Shown: positions 1 through 9,400, numbered from the stretch's first letter. The stretch: DNA of 12,371 nucleotides from Byssochlamys sp. IMV 00236 (GCA_001931875.2 MSJH02000754.1:1-12371); one strand, 5' to 3'. Notes: a model not told the origin generated them from the sequence alone. A program made the numbers and translations.

Positions 1-3000
1 GCCTCTGCCTTTCTTTGCTCGATTTCCATAGGAATTAGGTCGATCACTTGCAGGCGCTTTGACTGTTGTCGGCGTTTTGATTGTTACAGGTGTATTGACT
101 GTTAGTGGGTTGCTGTCAGGTGCTTTGACTATTGGTGGTTTGATGGCAGCCGCTTTGAGTGCTGGTGGATTGTTAGCAGGAGGATCATTAGCAGGCGTAG
201 TATTGCTGGGTTGATTGTTACCGGGAGGGCTGTTAACAGGAGGATTGCTAGCGGGAGGATCGTTTGCGGGTGAAATATTGGTGGGAGGACTGTTGGTGGG
301 AGGGCTGTTGGTGGGAGGGCTGTTGGTGGGTGGACTGTTGGTGGGTGGACTGTTGGTGGGTGGACTGTTGGTGGGTGGATCGTTGGCAGGCGGATTGTTG
401 GCAGGCGGATTGTTGGCAGGCGGATTGTTGGTGGGTGGATTGTTGGTGGGTGGATCGTTGGCAGGCGGATTATTGCTGGGTTGATTATTACCAGAAGGAT
501 TAGCTGGCTGTGTTGTATTATCATCACAGTATTTTTCATTATTACTGGAGTTGCCATTACCACCTCCTCCACTACTGCTTGATGAGCTGCTGCTGCTACT
601 ACTACTGCCGCCTCCACCGCTACTGCTACTTGATGAACTACTGCTGCTGCTTCCACCACCGCTGCTACTACTGCTACTGCTACTGCTGCTAGAATGATCA
701 TTGGACCCACTGCTGCTGCTACTACTACTAGCTGAACTACTACAAACGCCATTTTCATCGCAGCTACTTGTCGCACTACTTGACGAACTGGATGATCCTC
801 TTGACCCACTTCCACTACTGCTACTGCTACTTGATGAACTGCTACTTGATCCTCCATTTTTCCCTGAGCTACTACTGCTGCTGCTGCTACTGCTGCTGCT
901 GCTACTGCTGCTACTGGATGAAGAAGATCCACTGGATTTACCAGGTTGGTTTGGTGCCCCATGATCACAGGCACAACTAGAACAAGGATGCTGTGTTCCA
1001 TCTTGGTTTGAGCCTCCTGTGTTATTGCCATCTGTTCCTGAGCCAGTATGATGACAGTTAGGTGAAGCAGATATTGTGCTTGAAGATGAGCTAGAAGGCT
1101 GTGGATTATCACTCGATGAGGGGCCATCATGACTTTGTGGCCTTGAAGCAGTTGAGGCTGGTGAGGATGAATTTGGTGGCATTGGAGTTTCAGAAGAGCT
1201 ACATAGGAGAAGTTTTAGTTATATAGGAGCGATATGTGCCTTTAATTTACTTACCTTGGTAAAGAGCTTACTGTAGCACTACTAGGTTGGCTTCTGCTGC
1301 TGGGAGAATCAGGTGTACTTGTATATGGCGGCGAAGAGCTCGGAGTAGGCATAGACTGTGAGCTTGCAGTGGATGATGGAGGAGAGTTGCCCGTGCTTGA
1401 TGTTGGCTGGCTAGGGACCATAGTCGATGGGCTACTTGGTACTGAAGCAGAAGGCATGGAAGGAGAACCAGTTGGTATTCCGGGCGGAAAGCTGGGGTCA
1501 GTAGGGAAAGGTACATTGGGCATTGAAGATGACGGTGACGGTGAAGATGGCTGACCAGGAGGAGGAGAAGATGGCTGGCCAGGTGGAAACCTGGGATCTG
1601 TGGGTGGAGAAGATGGTTGACCAGGTGGAGGTGAAGATGGTTGACCAGGTGGAGGAGAAGATGGCTGGCCAGGTGGAGGAAACCTGGGACCAGGTGGAGG
1701 AGAAGATGGTTGACCAGGTGGAGGAGAAGATGGCTGGCCAGGTGGAGGAGAAGATGGCTGGCCAGGAGGAGGAGAAGATGGCTGGCCAGGAGGAGGAGAA
1801 GATGGTTGACCAGGTGGAGGAGAAGATGGTTGACCAGGTGGAGGAGAAGATGGCTGGCCAGGTGGAAACCTGGGATCTGTGGGTGGAGAAGATGGTTGAC
1901 CAGGTGGAGGAGAAGATGACTGACCAGGTGGAGGAGAAGATGGTTGACCAGGTGGAGGAGAAGATGGTTGACCAGGTGGAGGAGAAGATGGGCCATCCGG
2001 CGCCGAAGACGAGGCTGGAGGCATACTACTAATGGGTCCAGTGCTTGTACTTGTGGGGTATATACAGGTCTTACTTCCATTTGTAGGATTTGTAACTGTT
2101 GTTCCACCCATTCCACTGCAAACTGTATCAGAGGTTGATGAAGAAGAGCTCCTAGGTATACTACTGCTTGTACTTGTAGGGTATATGCAACTCTTACTTC
2201 CATTTGTAGGATTTATAACTGTTGTTCCACCCATTCCACTGCAAACTGTATCAGAAGTTGATGAAGAAGATCTTGAAGTGGGGGACGATGGTGACTGAGT
2301 TGAACCTGGGTTACTCGTTGGCTGAGGGGAACTTGTACTCCCACTTGAAGAACTTGGTGACCGAGAGGGTCCAGAAGTGGTATTTGGCACACTTGTGGAT
2401 GGACTTGAGGGAGAGTTAGAAGTTGGAGTATTACTTGGTATGCTTGAGCTTGGGGAGCCAGAGGAGCTTTGGGAAGAGGATGGCTGTGAACTAGGAGCAG
2501 TTGAAGATGATGGCATAGGAGTCGAAGAACGGGATGGATCTGTTGTGGGCGCTCGACTACTTGGTGAGCTTGAAGATGAAGATGAAAGCGTTGATGACGG
2601 TTGATTTGTATTGGGTGAGCTCGAAGGTCTATCTGGTGATTTCATAGTAGTTGAAGTAGTGCTCGATAACGGCCCACTGGAGCTGCTGCGAGATGGGGTG
2701 GACTGGCCCCTACTTGAAGAGCTAGTGCTTGAAGGTGATGATGGCCTAGTGGGCGGCACTGAACTACTTGATGACGATACTTGGGTGCTAGATGAGGTTT
2801 TTGGAGTGTCAGAAGTTGTTGACGCAGTGGATTTGGTAGGTGTCATAGATGTAGTCCGTGATGGTGGCCAGGTTTCAGAAGGTTGACCTCGGGTAGAAGA
2901 ATTAGAGGATGATTGAGACGAGCTTGTTCCGCTAGAGTTTCGACTATTGCTATTGCTACTACTAGGCGTTGAATGCCTGCTTGATGTGGATTTGGTAGGC

Positions 3001-4069
3001 TCTGGAACTGATGTAGTTTTTGGAGGCTGTGATGTATTTGTGGTCGGAGACGTCTTTGCTGGAGTCGTCCTTTGCGTCGAGGTAGTGGTTGATGTTTTAG
3101 TGACTGTGATTTTAGTGCGAGAACGGGAGGTGGTTCGTGGCGGGCTACTGGGGCTCCCTTTGCCAGGAGATGTAATTGGCTTCACTGTCACTGGTACTTT
3201 CACCGTATCTGTCGTACGTAACGTTGTTGTGATAGGATGTTGCGGCTTTGTAATAGTAACTTTTTCGATTTGCCGAAGAGTAGTGGTCCTGGTATGGTTG
3301 ATAACTGTAGTGATTTGCCTTGTTCTGGTTGTAGTACGAGTTGTAGCCGACTCATGACATAACTTGGGGACTTCTTCTTTACAGTCCCATCCAGAGCCTT
3401 TATGCCACCAGTTGCCATGTTTGTGATACCAATGATGTTTATTTTTTGAGCCATGGTCACCATATGACCAATGCTTGCATTCTTCATGATGACCATGGTT
3501 GCCATGACCACCCTTATGTTTATCATCATTGTCATCTTCATCGTCGTCGTCCTTATCATCTTCATCATCACAATCTTCATCGTCGTCTTGATCGTCATCA
3601 TCATCATCATCATCATCATCGTCCTCGCTTTCACAATCATAATCAATATCGTCACATGATTTGCTTTTCATACATTCTGTGATACGTTAGCAAATGACTT
3701 TATGTTTGCCAATGTTTGTTTGTGTGTACCTGGCAGGTCTAATAGTGTTTTTGATTTTTTATTTCCAAGACTAGCAGCATGAATATCAGCTGTTTGTATA
3801 TATTCTGTATGTTGATTATCGAAAACAATAGAAATAACGCGTAAATTATTTCTACAGTCTTCTCGAAGGTGATACATCTTTTCTGAGACAAAAGGCAAGA
3901 CAGGAGAAATAACCGTTGATTCCACAATCGTCTTGATGTGACTTTGTGGGCCTCGCTTAACATTATAAACTTTAGTGATAGTTTCAGTGGCATGACCACA
4001 GGAATCTCCTTTAGCACCCAACAGCATATACGCACAGAATGCAAAGACAATGGGTATCTTTCGATGCAT
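1..4069 (-). CDS. Large secreted mucin-like Ser/Thr/Pro-rich repeat protein (partial, runs off left edge)
   Basis: I do not recognise this gene; it looks like a secreted or cell-wall protein. Exons: 4069-3730, 3676-1255, 1198 to beyond position 1. Both introns (3729-3677, 53 nt; 1254-1199, 56 nt) have GT-AG ends and keep one frame open for 1,320 codons. I checked the third exon triplet by triplet and found no stop. Residues 1-21 (MHRKIPIVFAFCAYMLLGAKG) look like a signal peptide. Then come a Cys-containing region to about 131, an acidic stretch (about 132-167, with 11 consecutive Asp), a His/Trp/Gly-rich patch (about 168-212), a Thr-rich part, long Ser/Pro-rich stretches, two copies of a two-Cys module, about 18 PSSPPPGQ octapeptides, poly-Ser tracts with Gly islands, about 20 PPTNS/PPANN pentapeptides, and a TVKAP/TIKTP-like tail. 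The composition suggests heavy O-glycosylation. The C-terminus, where a GPI signal could lie, is outside the window. The upstream in-frame start region has no ATG, so 4069 is the first one. Confidence 0.75.
169..487 (-). repeat. 15-bp coding minisatellite encoding PPTNS/PPANN pentapeptides (about 20 copies)
   Basis: A 15-bp period encodes proline-asparagine pentapeptides on the minus strand: NPPAN, DPPTN, NPPTN, then seven SPPTN-type units, then more diverged units (SPAND, PPASN, PPVNS, NQPSN). The central SPPTN units are nearly identical in DNA and the flanks are diverged, the usual pattern for recent central expansion. It continues the frame of exon 3. Confidence 0.85.
562..930 (-). repeat. 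Poly-Ser tracts with Gly islands (AGC/AGT trinucleotide repeats)
   Basis: On the minus strand exon 3 encodes several runs of Ser (about 7-14 residues each) separated by GGG/GGGG or by short inserts such as SCDENGVCSSS. The codons are almost all AGC or AGT, so the tracts look like trinucleotide (CTG/CTA on plus) expansions. The Ser runs and Gly islands would make an extended, probably glycosylated spacer. Confidence 0.8.
1543..1995 (-). repeat. 24-bp coding minisatellite encoding PSSPPPGQ (about 18 copies)
   Basis: The unit is 24 bp, reading PSSPPPGQ on the minus strand. I count about 18 copies with small variants (SSSPPPGQ, PSSPSPSS). Three longer variants carry an insertion: PSSPPTDPRFPPGQ twice and PSSPPPGPRFPPPGQ once, which points to duplication of multi-unit blocks as well as of single units. 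The repeat stays in frame within exon 2. Open frames on the opposite strand here are by-products of the repeat. Confidence 0.85.
2042..2262 (-). repeat. Two tandem copies of a 123-bp unit encoding a two-Cys module
   Basis: Two nearly identical stretches, about 2165-2262 and 2042-2139, lie 123 bp (41 codons) apart. Each encodes SDTVCSGMGGTTV, then NPTNGSK, then CIYPTSTS, with one Cys near each end. They are the only Cys in a long Ser/Pro-rich part, so each unit may form a small disulfide-closed loop. The few differences (for example Val/Ile and Thr/Ser) suggest a fairly recent duplication. Confidence 0.75.
3377..3623 (-). repeat. Asp-rich tract followed by His/Trp/Gly-rich patch in the mucin-like protein
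   Basis: Positions 3623-3591 encode 11 consecutive Asp (GAT/GAC), followed by further Asp/Glu-rich sequence to about 3515. From about 3515 to 3377 the protein is full of His, Gly, Lys and Trp (for example HGNHGHH, KHHWYHKHGNWWHK) with scattered Cys. An acidic block beside a His-rich block could bind divalent metals; that is inference from composition. The DNA is a degenerate TCA/TCG trinucleotide repeat on the plus strand and is probably length-variable. Confidence 0.7.
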
Positions 4070-5044
4070 ATTATGTGATAATGTCGAAAAAAGAGAGAGC
4101 AAGTATCGGAAATATAAGAGCAGTTGTCGATTAAATATCTCTCTTTTTTTTTTTGAATGAAGCGTAGTAGAGGCAACGACAAGGAAAGGTCCTTTTTTTT
4201 TCCTTTTTTAAGAGACCATATGCAAAAACAAGATGAGAGACATTTTTAACTAGCATTTTCCTTTCTTTCGTTAAATGCCACGATTGTTTAAGCACAGATA
4301 GACTTCTTATTCTTACTTATTAGGTATACTTTTAGACTCCAACTACATATACCATCCTACATTAACCCCTGCCCCTTTTTCCTAAGGGGAATTATAGACA
4401 TTAAAGCTATATCAGTACTTCATTACCTAAATAAGTTATGCTGAAAACTTAAATAGAGAAGAATGACAATAGGACCATCCTTAGAAAACAGAAATGCCTC
4501 GATTGAGGCGCTAATTTTTAAATAAACGAACCAATACAGTGAAGCATAAACGAAAGGAAGAGAAATGAAACATTCTCCATTGTTAAGAGATCTGCAGTTT
4601 AATTTTAATGTCTCTGGTTATGATACTGATGTTATCTACATTTTAGTGGTCGAGAAAGAGAGACACTGAATAAAAAGAAGGCACCACTAAACACAATATG
4701 TATAAATATGGTGCTGCGAGTGTCTCGTTAAGATCAAAAGGGTGATTTCTATACTAAAAAAAAACTTATCCACTTTACCCAAATAAAACCTTGTATCATT
4801 AATGATTCAGTCTTCTTTCAATTTACATACGGTAGATAGCGTCATTCTGTATGCTGATGTTTGAATACATCATCTTTCTGTTTAAAAAAAAATGCTCCAG
4901 GACCAATTTTGAAGCAAGCTTGGTTCAAATATGCCCTGCGCTACTCTTTACTATTCTGACTAGATCAGTGTGTGTGTGGCTTCCGCTGTTCAACTTATTT
5001 TGTATAGTGTTATTTACTAAAAAGTTCATGCATTTATACATTTA
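4070..5044. other. Intergenic region, about 0.97 kb, with putative promoter of the mucin-like gene
   Basis: I see no convincing gene, tRNA or repeat here on either strand; open frames are short and have no family-like content. It is AT-rich with poly-T/poly-A runs (for example 4143-4154 and 4193-4207). On the minus strand a TATAT element at about 4112-4117 lies roughly 45 bp upstream of the start at 4069. It could be a TATA box if the 5' UTR is very short, but that is weak evidence in AT-rich DNA. Confidence 0.4.
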
Positions 5045-7491
5045 TTAAGTCATAATGGAGGATATTACATTGTAACTTTTTCTTGAATTAGGAATACCTT
5101 TTGATTGCGAGTAGCCTTCTGATTTATATTTGGAACTATGTAATGGTATGTAGCATTCATCCTGATTGGATAATGGCGGTAGTGCTGTGTACAGCTTGTT
5201 TGTGCTTGATTTTAGTTTACTTGGTATACAGAATACATGCATTGTTTGTCCACAATCTGCAAATAGAATAAATATCAGTCAATCTATTGCTGCAAATTAT
5301 TCTTAGTTTTATTACCTTGGCAATGTTTAGCTCTTAAGCTTTTTCCAATCATTGAAAAACATATGCTGCACATTTGTGCTTTTGAAGGGTATTGTTCACA
5401 AATGCGCTCATGTAAGCATGATAAGTTATTGACACTCTTACTCTTTTTGAGTAAACGCTGCTGATCCTGCTTGAAGAAGGATTCCACCCACTTGTATCGC
5501 ATGAGGTCATATGCACTCGGTCTATCATTGGGATCTTTTCTAAAGCAGCTTGTTAAAAACTCTCTTGCTTCCTATCAAACAGGGGCAGAACGATTAGCAA
5601 ATGAAATCACATATAAAGTCCATCTATTTACTTCTGACAGATTTAAGTTTTTTGGAATAGGCGGTTCATCATCTTCTACAATCTTGTACATGGCAGCAAA
5701 TGAATGCATGCCAGCATAAGGTGGCTTTCCTGTTAGCATTTCAACAATCGTACACCCTAGTGACCAAATATCGGATTTGGTAGAAGCTCCTGCGAGTTTG
5801 ATCACTTCTGGTGCCATCCAGTTAGGCGTACCCGCTGGTTCTCCTGTCGTTTCATCGTCTTTCATTTTCAAACTAAGTGAAACTCCAAAATCTGTCAGTT
5901 TGAGTCCACCGGTCTTGGTGGTAAGTATATTTGCCGCCTTAAGGTCGCAGTGAATAACCTATTTCTCGTCAGTTGTTTTGCTTTATTGTGCTTGGGATTG
6001 AAAACTTGCCTGTTGAGAATGAAGGTAGTGAAGACCAGATAAGATTTTATAGGTATATGAAGCAGCTAGCTTCTCTGGAAACTTTCCAAAAGCTTTGATG
6101 TTGTTTAATAGGGAACCCATTTCTACGTATCTTGTAGTAAATCAGAAAAAGTGCATACAGTGTATTGTTGACAATGACTTACTCTAGAATAATGTTTATA
6201 TATACTTTGTCTTTTGAGAACCCCTTATATCGCACGATGTATTCATGGTTTAGATGCTTGAGAACACCTACTTCATTCTATGTATTCCGATTAGTGTAAC
6301 CGGATTAGAAACATACAAGACTTACCATGTCATCACAATCCATTTGATTTCTTTTTATTCGCTTAATAGCTACATATTCACCCGTATCCATGTTTAGACC
6401 GCCAAATACTTCACCAAACTGTCCTTTACCAATACTTTTTCCTAGAGCCTACATACATGAAAGAAATGAATAAAAACAAAGATTGCACAGATGTACGCAA
6501 ACATACATAAACAGATTGTGTGCCATCTTCGTTTTGAACAGCAATAGCACAGGTCCCCATCTTTTTTAACGACGTCTTTCGATTGTTTAAGTTAATTTGC
6601 TCTGACGTCGGTGTAGATTTTGACGGTGTGGCTACTGGAATAGGAGGAGTTGGTAATAGCTTTGGTTCTTCTCTTTTGGTCAATGCTTCTGAAGAGTTCC
6701 TTCGTGTGTGAGGTGGTGAAGGAAGAGGACTCTCTATGATAGTTTGGCAGGATAAAGATTTGACTTGTGATCTGACGTAACCTTCCTTACTTTTACATAA
6801 ATCTTTCGAAGGCTTTGTCAGGTCAAGGCTAGATGATCTTTTTTTGACTTCTGTTTTTAAAAATAACATATTGTTGCTCTTCTTTTTGGCTCTGATTGTG
6901 TTGGGTATCAATTTTCTATCACGCATAATTCTTTGGATGGCTAATAGGCAAGTAATGACCTATACATGTGTGAGAATAATGAATGCATTTTTTTTTGGGT
7001 ATTATTTCAACCTACGCTTTGCATTCGCTTTCCTTCCAGTAAGTCGACTGTTTGAAACAGATCGGATGGGGGTATATGAAGCTATTGAGACAGTATGAGC
7101 ATACATTAAAAATATTAGGATACCTTTTTACCCTCTCTGCTTCTCGAAGAAACTGACCAATGTTATCTTGCTAGACGCATGAATAGTTAGTTGTGTTGAA
7201 ATATAAGAGTACATCAACCTACATAGGCAAATTTTGTCTTGCCCTCATTTTTTACTATAAATCCATCAGGCGAAAACACTCGAATTAAGCTAATGTTTGT
7301 ATATTTGTATATATATATGTGTGTATGTGTTTAATAGAAAGCAATAGTTGAATGAAATCATATACATACTCACAAAGTATGATGCCATCTTTTAGGATCT
7401 CCTGAAGTGAACCTTCTGGTAACTGTATACGGAGTGAATCTGATATAAACTGTTTAACTTCTTCTTCATCGCTATTTCGCTGAGCATTCAT
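5045..7491 (-). CDS. CH domain - Cdc7/Cdc15/SepH-like Ser/Thr kinase - C1 zinc finger fusion
   Basis: A 626-residue protein in 11 exons: 7491-7370, 7289-7223, 7170-7132, 7081-7016, 6959-6507, 6448-6326, 6277-6183, 6130-6010, 5958-5632, 5571-5316, 5256-5045. Residues about 8-110 form a single calponin-homology domain (LPEGSLQEILKDGIILCDLI, then DLFQTVDLLEGK). Residues 112-249 are a basic Ser/Pro-rich linker with several S/T-P sites. The kinase domain (about 250-505) has GKGQFG at 256-261, VAIK Lys278, probable helix-C Glu292, LEYVEMGSL, HCDLKAAN at 365-372, DFG at 385-387, GTPNWMAPE to 413 and DIWSLGC. It most resembles the septation/mitotic-exit kinases (S. pombe Cdc7, A. nidulans SepH, S. 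cerevisiae Cdc15). Residues 525-566 fit a C1 zinc finger: H-x13-C-x2-C-x12-C-x2-C-x4-H-x2-C, with the usual last Cys missing. A role in cytokinesis or polarity signalling is inference. Position 7491 is the first in-frame ATG. An AATAAA at 5046-5041 overlaps the stop codon. Confidence 0.85.
5959..6009 (-). other. GC-AG intron inside the kinase domain
   Basis: The 51-nt intron between the HSQQ and VIHCDLK exons starts with GC (CAG|GCAAGT) instead of GT and ends TAG. No GT donor nearby keeps the frame, and the joined protein matches the kinase fold at exactly this point. The rest of the donor is a perfect consensus, as is typical of GC introns. Confidence 0.8.
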
Positions 7492-7915
7492 ATTTAATAA
7501 TAGAAAAAGAAAGGTCAAAGAATGCCAAAGAAAAGCAAAAGATGATATTATATAGTATGAATAGATCTTAGCTTTGTGTAACAAACTCTTCAAAAAGCAA
7601 CCGTAAACAGATTACCGTAAATGGCATTTTGTCTCTGTCAAGGGAAAGAGAGGGAGGGCTTTGCTACGGCTCCCTAACCTGTCATCTCTACCCTTGAATA
7701 TCAAAAAGTTTAAAGGTATAGCAACTGTATGAGAAAAGGTTTATTGTTGTAGGTATGAAGCCTAAAAGAAGGGACATGAAACTGTTTACACAGTTTTATA
7801 TTTTAACTTTCCGCCCTTCCCTTTCTCTCTGTCTCTGTTTCTATCTGTCTCTCTTATTTTAGTACTACTACACACACCTTTTTTCTCGCACACTCTTTTT
7901 CTTTCTTTACCCATT
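7492..7915. promoter_or_regulatory. Divergent promoter region between the kinase and V-ATPase subunit C genes
   Basis: This 424-bp spacer has no gene. Its right part (about 7801-7910) is a pyrimidine-rich tract on the plus strand, directly upstream of the V-ATPase start, resembling the CT-rich leaders of many highly expressed fungal genes. A TATA-like stretch at 7797-7803 precedes it, about 115 bp upstream of the ATG. The left part holds the kinase 5' region, with no ATG in frame before 7491. Function is inferred from position. Confidence 0.45.
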
Positions 7916-9382
7916 ATGAAGTACGTTTTTGTCTCGGTCCCTGCTTTAGGAGATAAGCAGAATACCTTTTTAAATATCAAGGGTAAACTAGCAGAATATG
8001 CTCAAACCTACCATTATACCATCCCCGAATTCAAGGTACATTACCCTTTATAAATATTACATTAAAGCTAATTCTTTTACAAGATTGGTACTTTGGATGC
8101 ACTCGTAGTTTTATCGGATGACCTCGTTAAATATGACGCAGCATTTGAGCAATCTGTAAACAAGTTGACGGATATATTAAACACCTTGATAAAGGGTCAA
8201 CAACAACCTCTTCAAGGGTTCTTGTTGGTGAATGACAGTATGAAACGTTAAAGGGCGCGTTTGTATTACCGAGACTAAAAGCAATGTATATAATAGAACC
8301 TTTGGATCAGTTCATAGCTACTTTCCAGTGGAACACAATGAAGTATCGTACAGATAAATCTTTGCAGGAAACAACAGCTACTTTAAACCAGGTTAGAGAG
8401 AAAATAGAGACTAGTATCATTTATATTAACAAGACTATAGGAAGTTACTGCGATTGATAATATCATGAAGAACAAGTTGAATACATATACCCAGACAAAG
8501 AACGCACTTCAAACATTACAGCGTAAAGAGACGTAAGTAAAGTAGACAAAAAAGATGGCACAGAAAAAATCATTAACATAGACTCAAGTGGCAACTTGTC
8601 GGTTCGTAACTTGAACGGTATTGTAAAAAAGCAACACTGTGTATTGAACTCTGAATTCTTGACTACTTTGATCATTGCTGTTCCCAAGTCACTTTATAAG
8701 CAGTGGAACAACAAGTACGAATCCTTGACAGACATGGTTGTTCCTCGTTCTTCCATGTAAGTCAAATATATATATCAAAAACGGGAAACAAGCTCATTCT
8801 TTACATAGTAAAATAACAGAGGATGATGAGTTTGGTTTATTCACTGTCACCGTCTTTCAACGTGTCGCTGACGAATTCTGTCACAAGGCAAGAGAGGAAC
8901 GTTTCATTCCTCGTGACTTCAAATACAATGAAGACGCTTTACAAACTCAACAAAGAGAGTTGGAAGAAACCATCCAGACTGAGCGTGAACAGCATGCTGA
9001 ATTACTGCGTTTGGCCAAGACAAACTTTGGTGAAGTCTTTGCTTCTTGGTTACACCTGAAGGCATTACGTGTCTTTGTCGAATCTGTCCTTCGTTATGGT
9101 TTGCCTCCTGATTTCTGTTCAGTCACCATTTGCGTAAGTGCTTTTATGATTGATCATGTTGCATCTAATCCTCTTTTATGTGTGTAGCCCAAGCCCAAAT
9201 TTGAGAAAAAGGTAGACGATGTCATGGTTGCTCAGTATGGTCGTTTAGGTGGTGTTCATGGACAAGCCATCAAACAGGAACAACAAGAAGAAATACTGGA
9301 TCACGACTTACAATCTGTCAATGATAACAATTATCGACCTTATGTTCAATTTGAACTTGAATTTGATACAGAACGCAAATAA
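7916..9382 (+). CDS. VMA5: V-type H+-ATPase subunit C
   Basis: Subunit C of the peripheral V1 sector of the vacuolar proton pump. It links the stators to the membrane part and is the subunit released when V1 and Vo separate, so it controls pump assembly. Seven exons: 7916-8035, 8084-8237, 8297-8391, 8441-8532, 8589-8756, 8809-9133, 9188-9382, giving 382 residues, the length of animal subunit C and close to yeast Vma5. Family landmarks: GTLDALVVLSDDL, FQWNTMKYRTDKSL, VVPRSS, FCHKAREERFIPRDFKYNE, HLKALRVFVESVLRYGLPPDF and a C-terminal YRPYVQFELEF. Intron 4 (8533-8588) must use the AAG at 8588 rather than the nearer TAG at 8581, which would shift the frame to a stop. ATG 7916 follows a CT-rich leader. 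An AATAAA lies at 9425-9430. It is convergent with MIX17, 68 bp between stops. Confidence 0.95.
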
Positions 9383-9400
9383 TCATCTTTTATTATTTTT

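Noticed and set aside
701..964. Plus-strand Leu-rich open frame
   Set aside because: It is the complement of the poly-Ser trinucleotide tracts (CTG/CTA on plus) and has no features beyond the repeat.
129..1130. Long minus-strand open frame rich in Val/Ala/His
   Set aside because: It lies one frame off the true third exon of the mucin-like gene. The frame joined by the 1254-1199 intron continues the Ser/Pro-rich style and stays open to the window edge.
169..1995. Regular repeats that could suggest a CRISPR array
   Set aside because: The repeats are directly tandem with no unique spacers, lie inside coding sequence, and the genome is eukaryotic.
1523..2032. Plus-strand open frame with EEKMVDQV-like repeats
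   Set aside because: It is the opposite strand of the 24-bp PSSPPPGQ minisatellite; a repeat whose length is a multiple of three keeps every stop-free frame open.
4851..5048. Short plus-strand open frame with hydrophobic stretches
   Set aside because: It is in AT-rich intergenic DNA, has no family pattern, and the hydrophobicity follows from T-rich codons.
5575..5871. Kinase fragment as a stand-alone short gene
   Set aside because: It covers only the activation segment and part of the C-lobe; flanking exons with matching splice phases supply the rest of the domain.
7651..7675. Inverted repeat AGGGAG ... CTCCCT with a 13-nt loop
   Set aside because: Six-base arms are expected by chance in a spacer this long, and no further structure supports it.
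7786..7980. Minus-strand Lys/Arg/Glu-rich open frame
   Set aside because: It is the complement of the CT-rich leader of V-ATPase subunit C and runs into that gene's first exon.
8463..8687. Minus-strand open frame opposite V-ATPase subunit C
   Set aside because: It spans two exons and an intron of a well-supported gene on the other strand.
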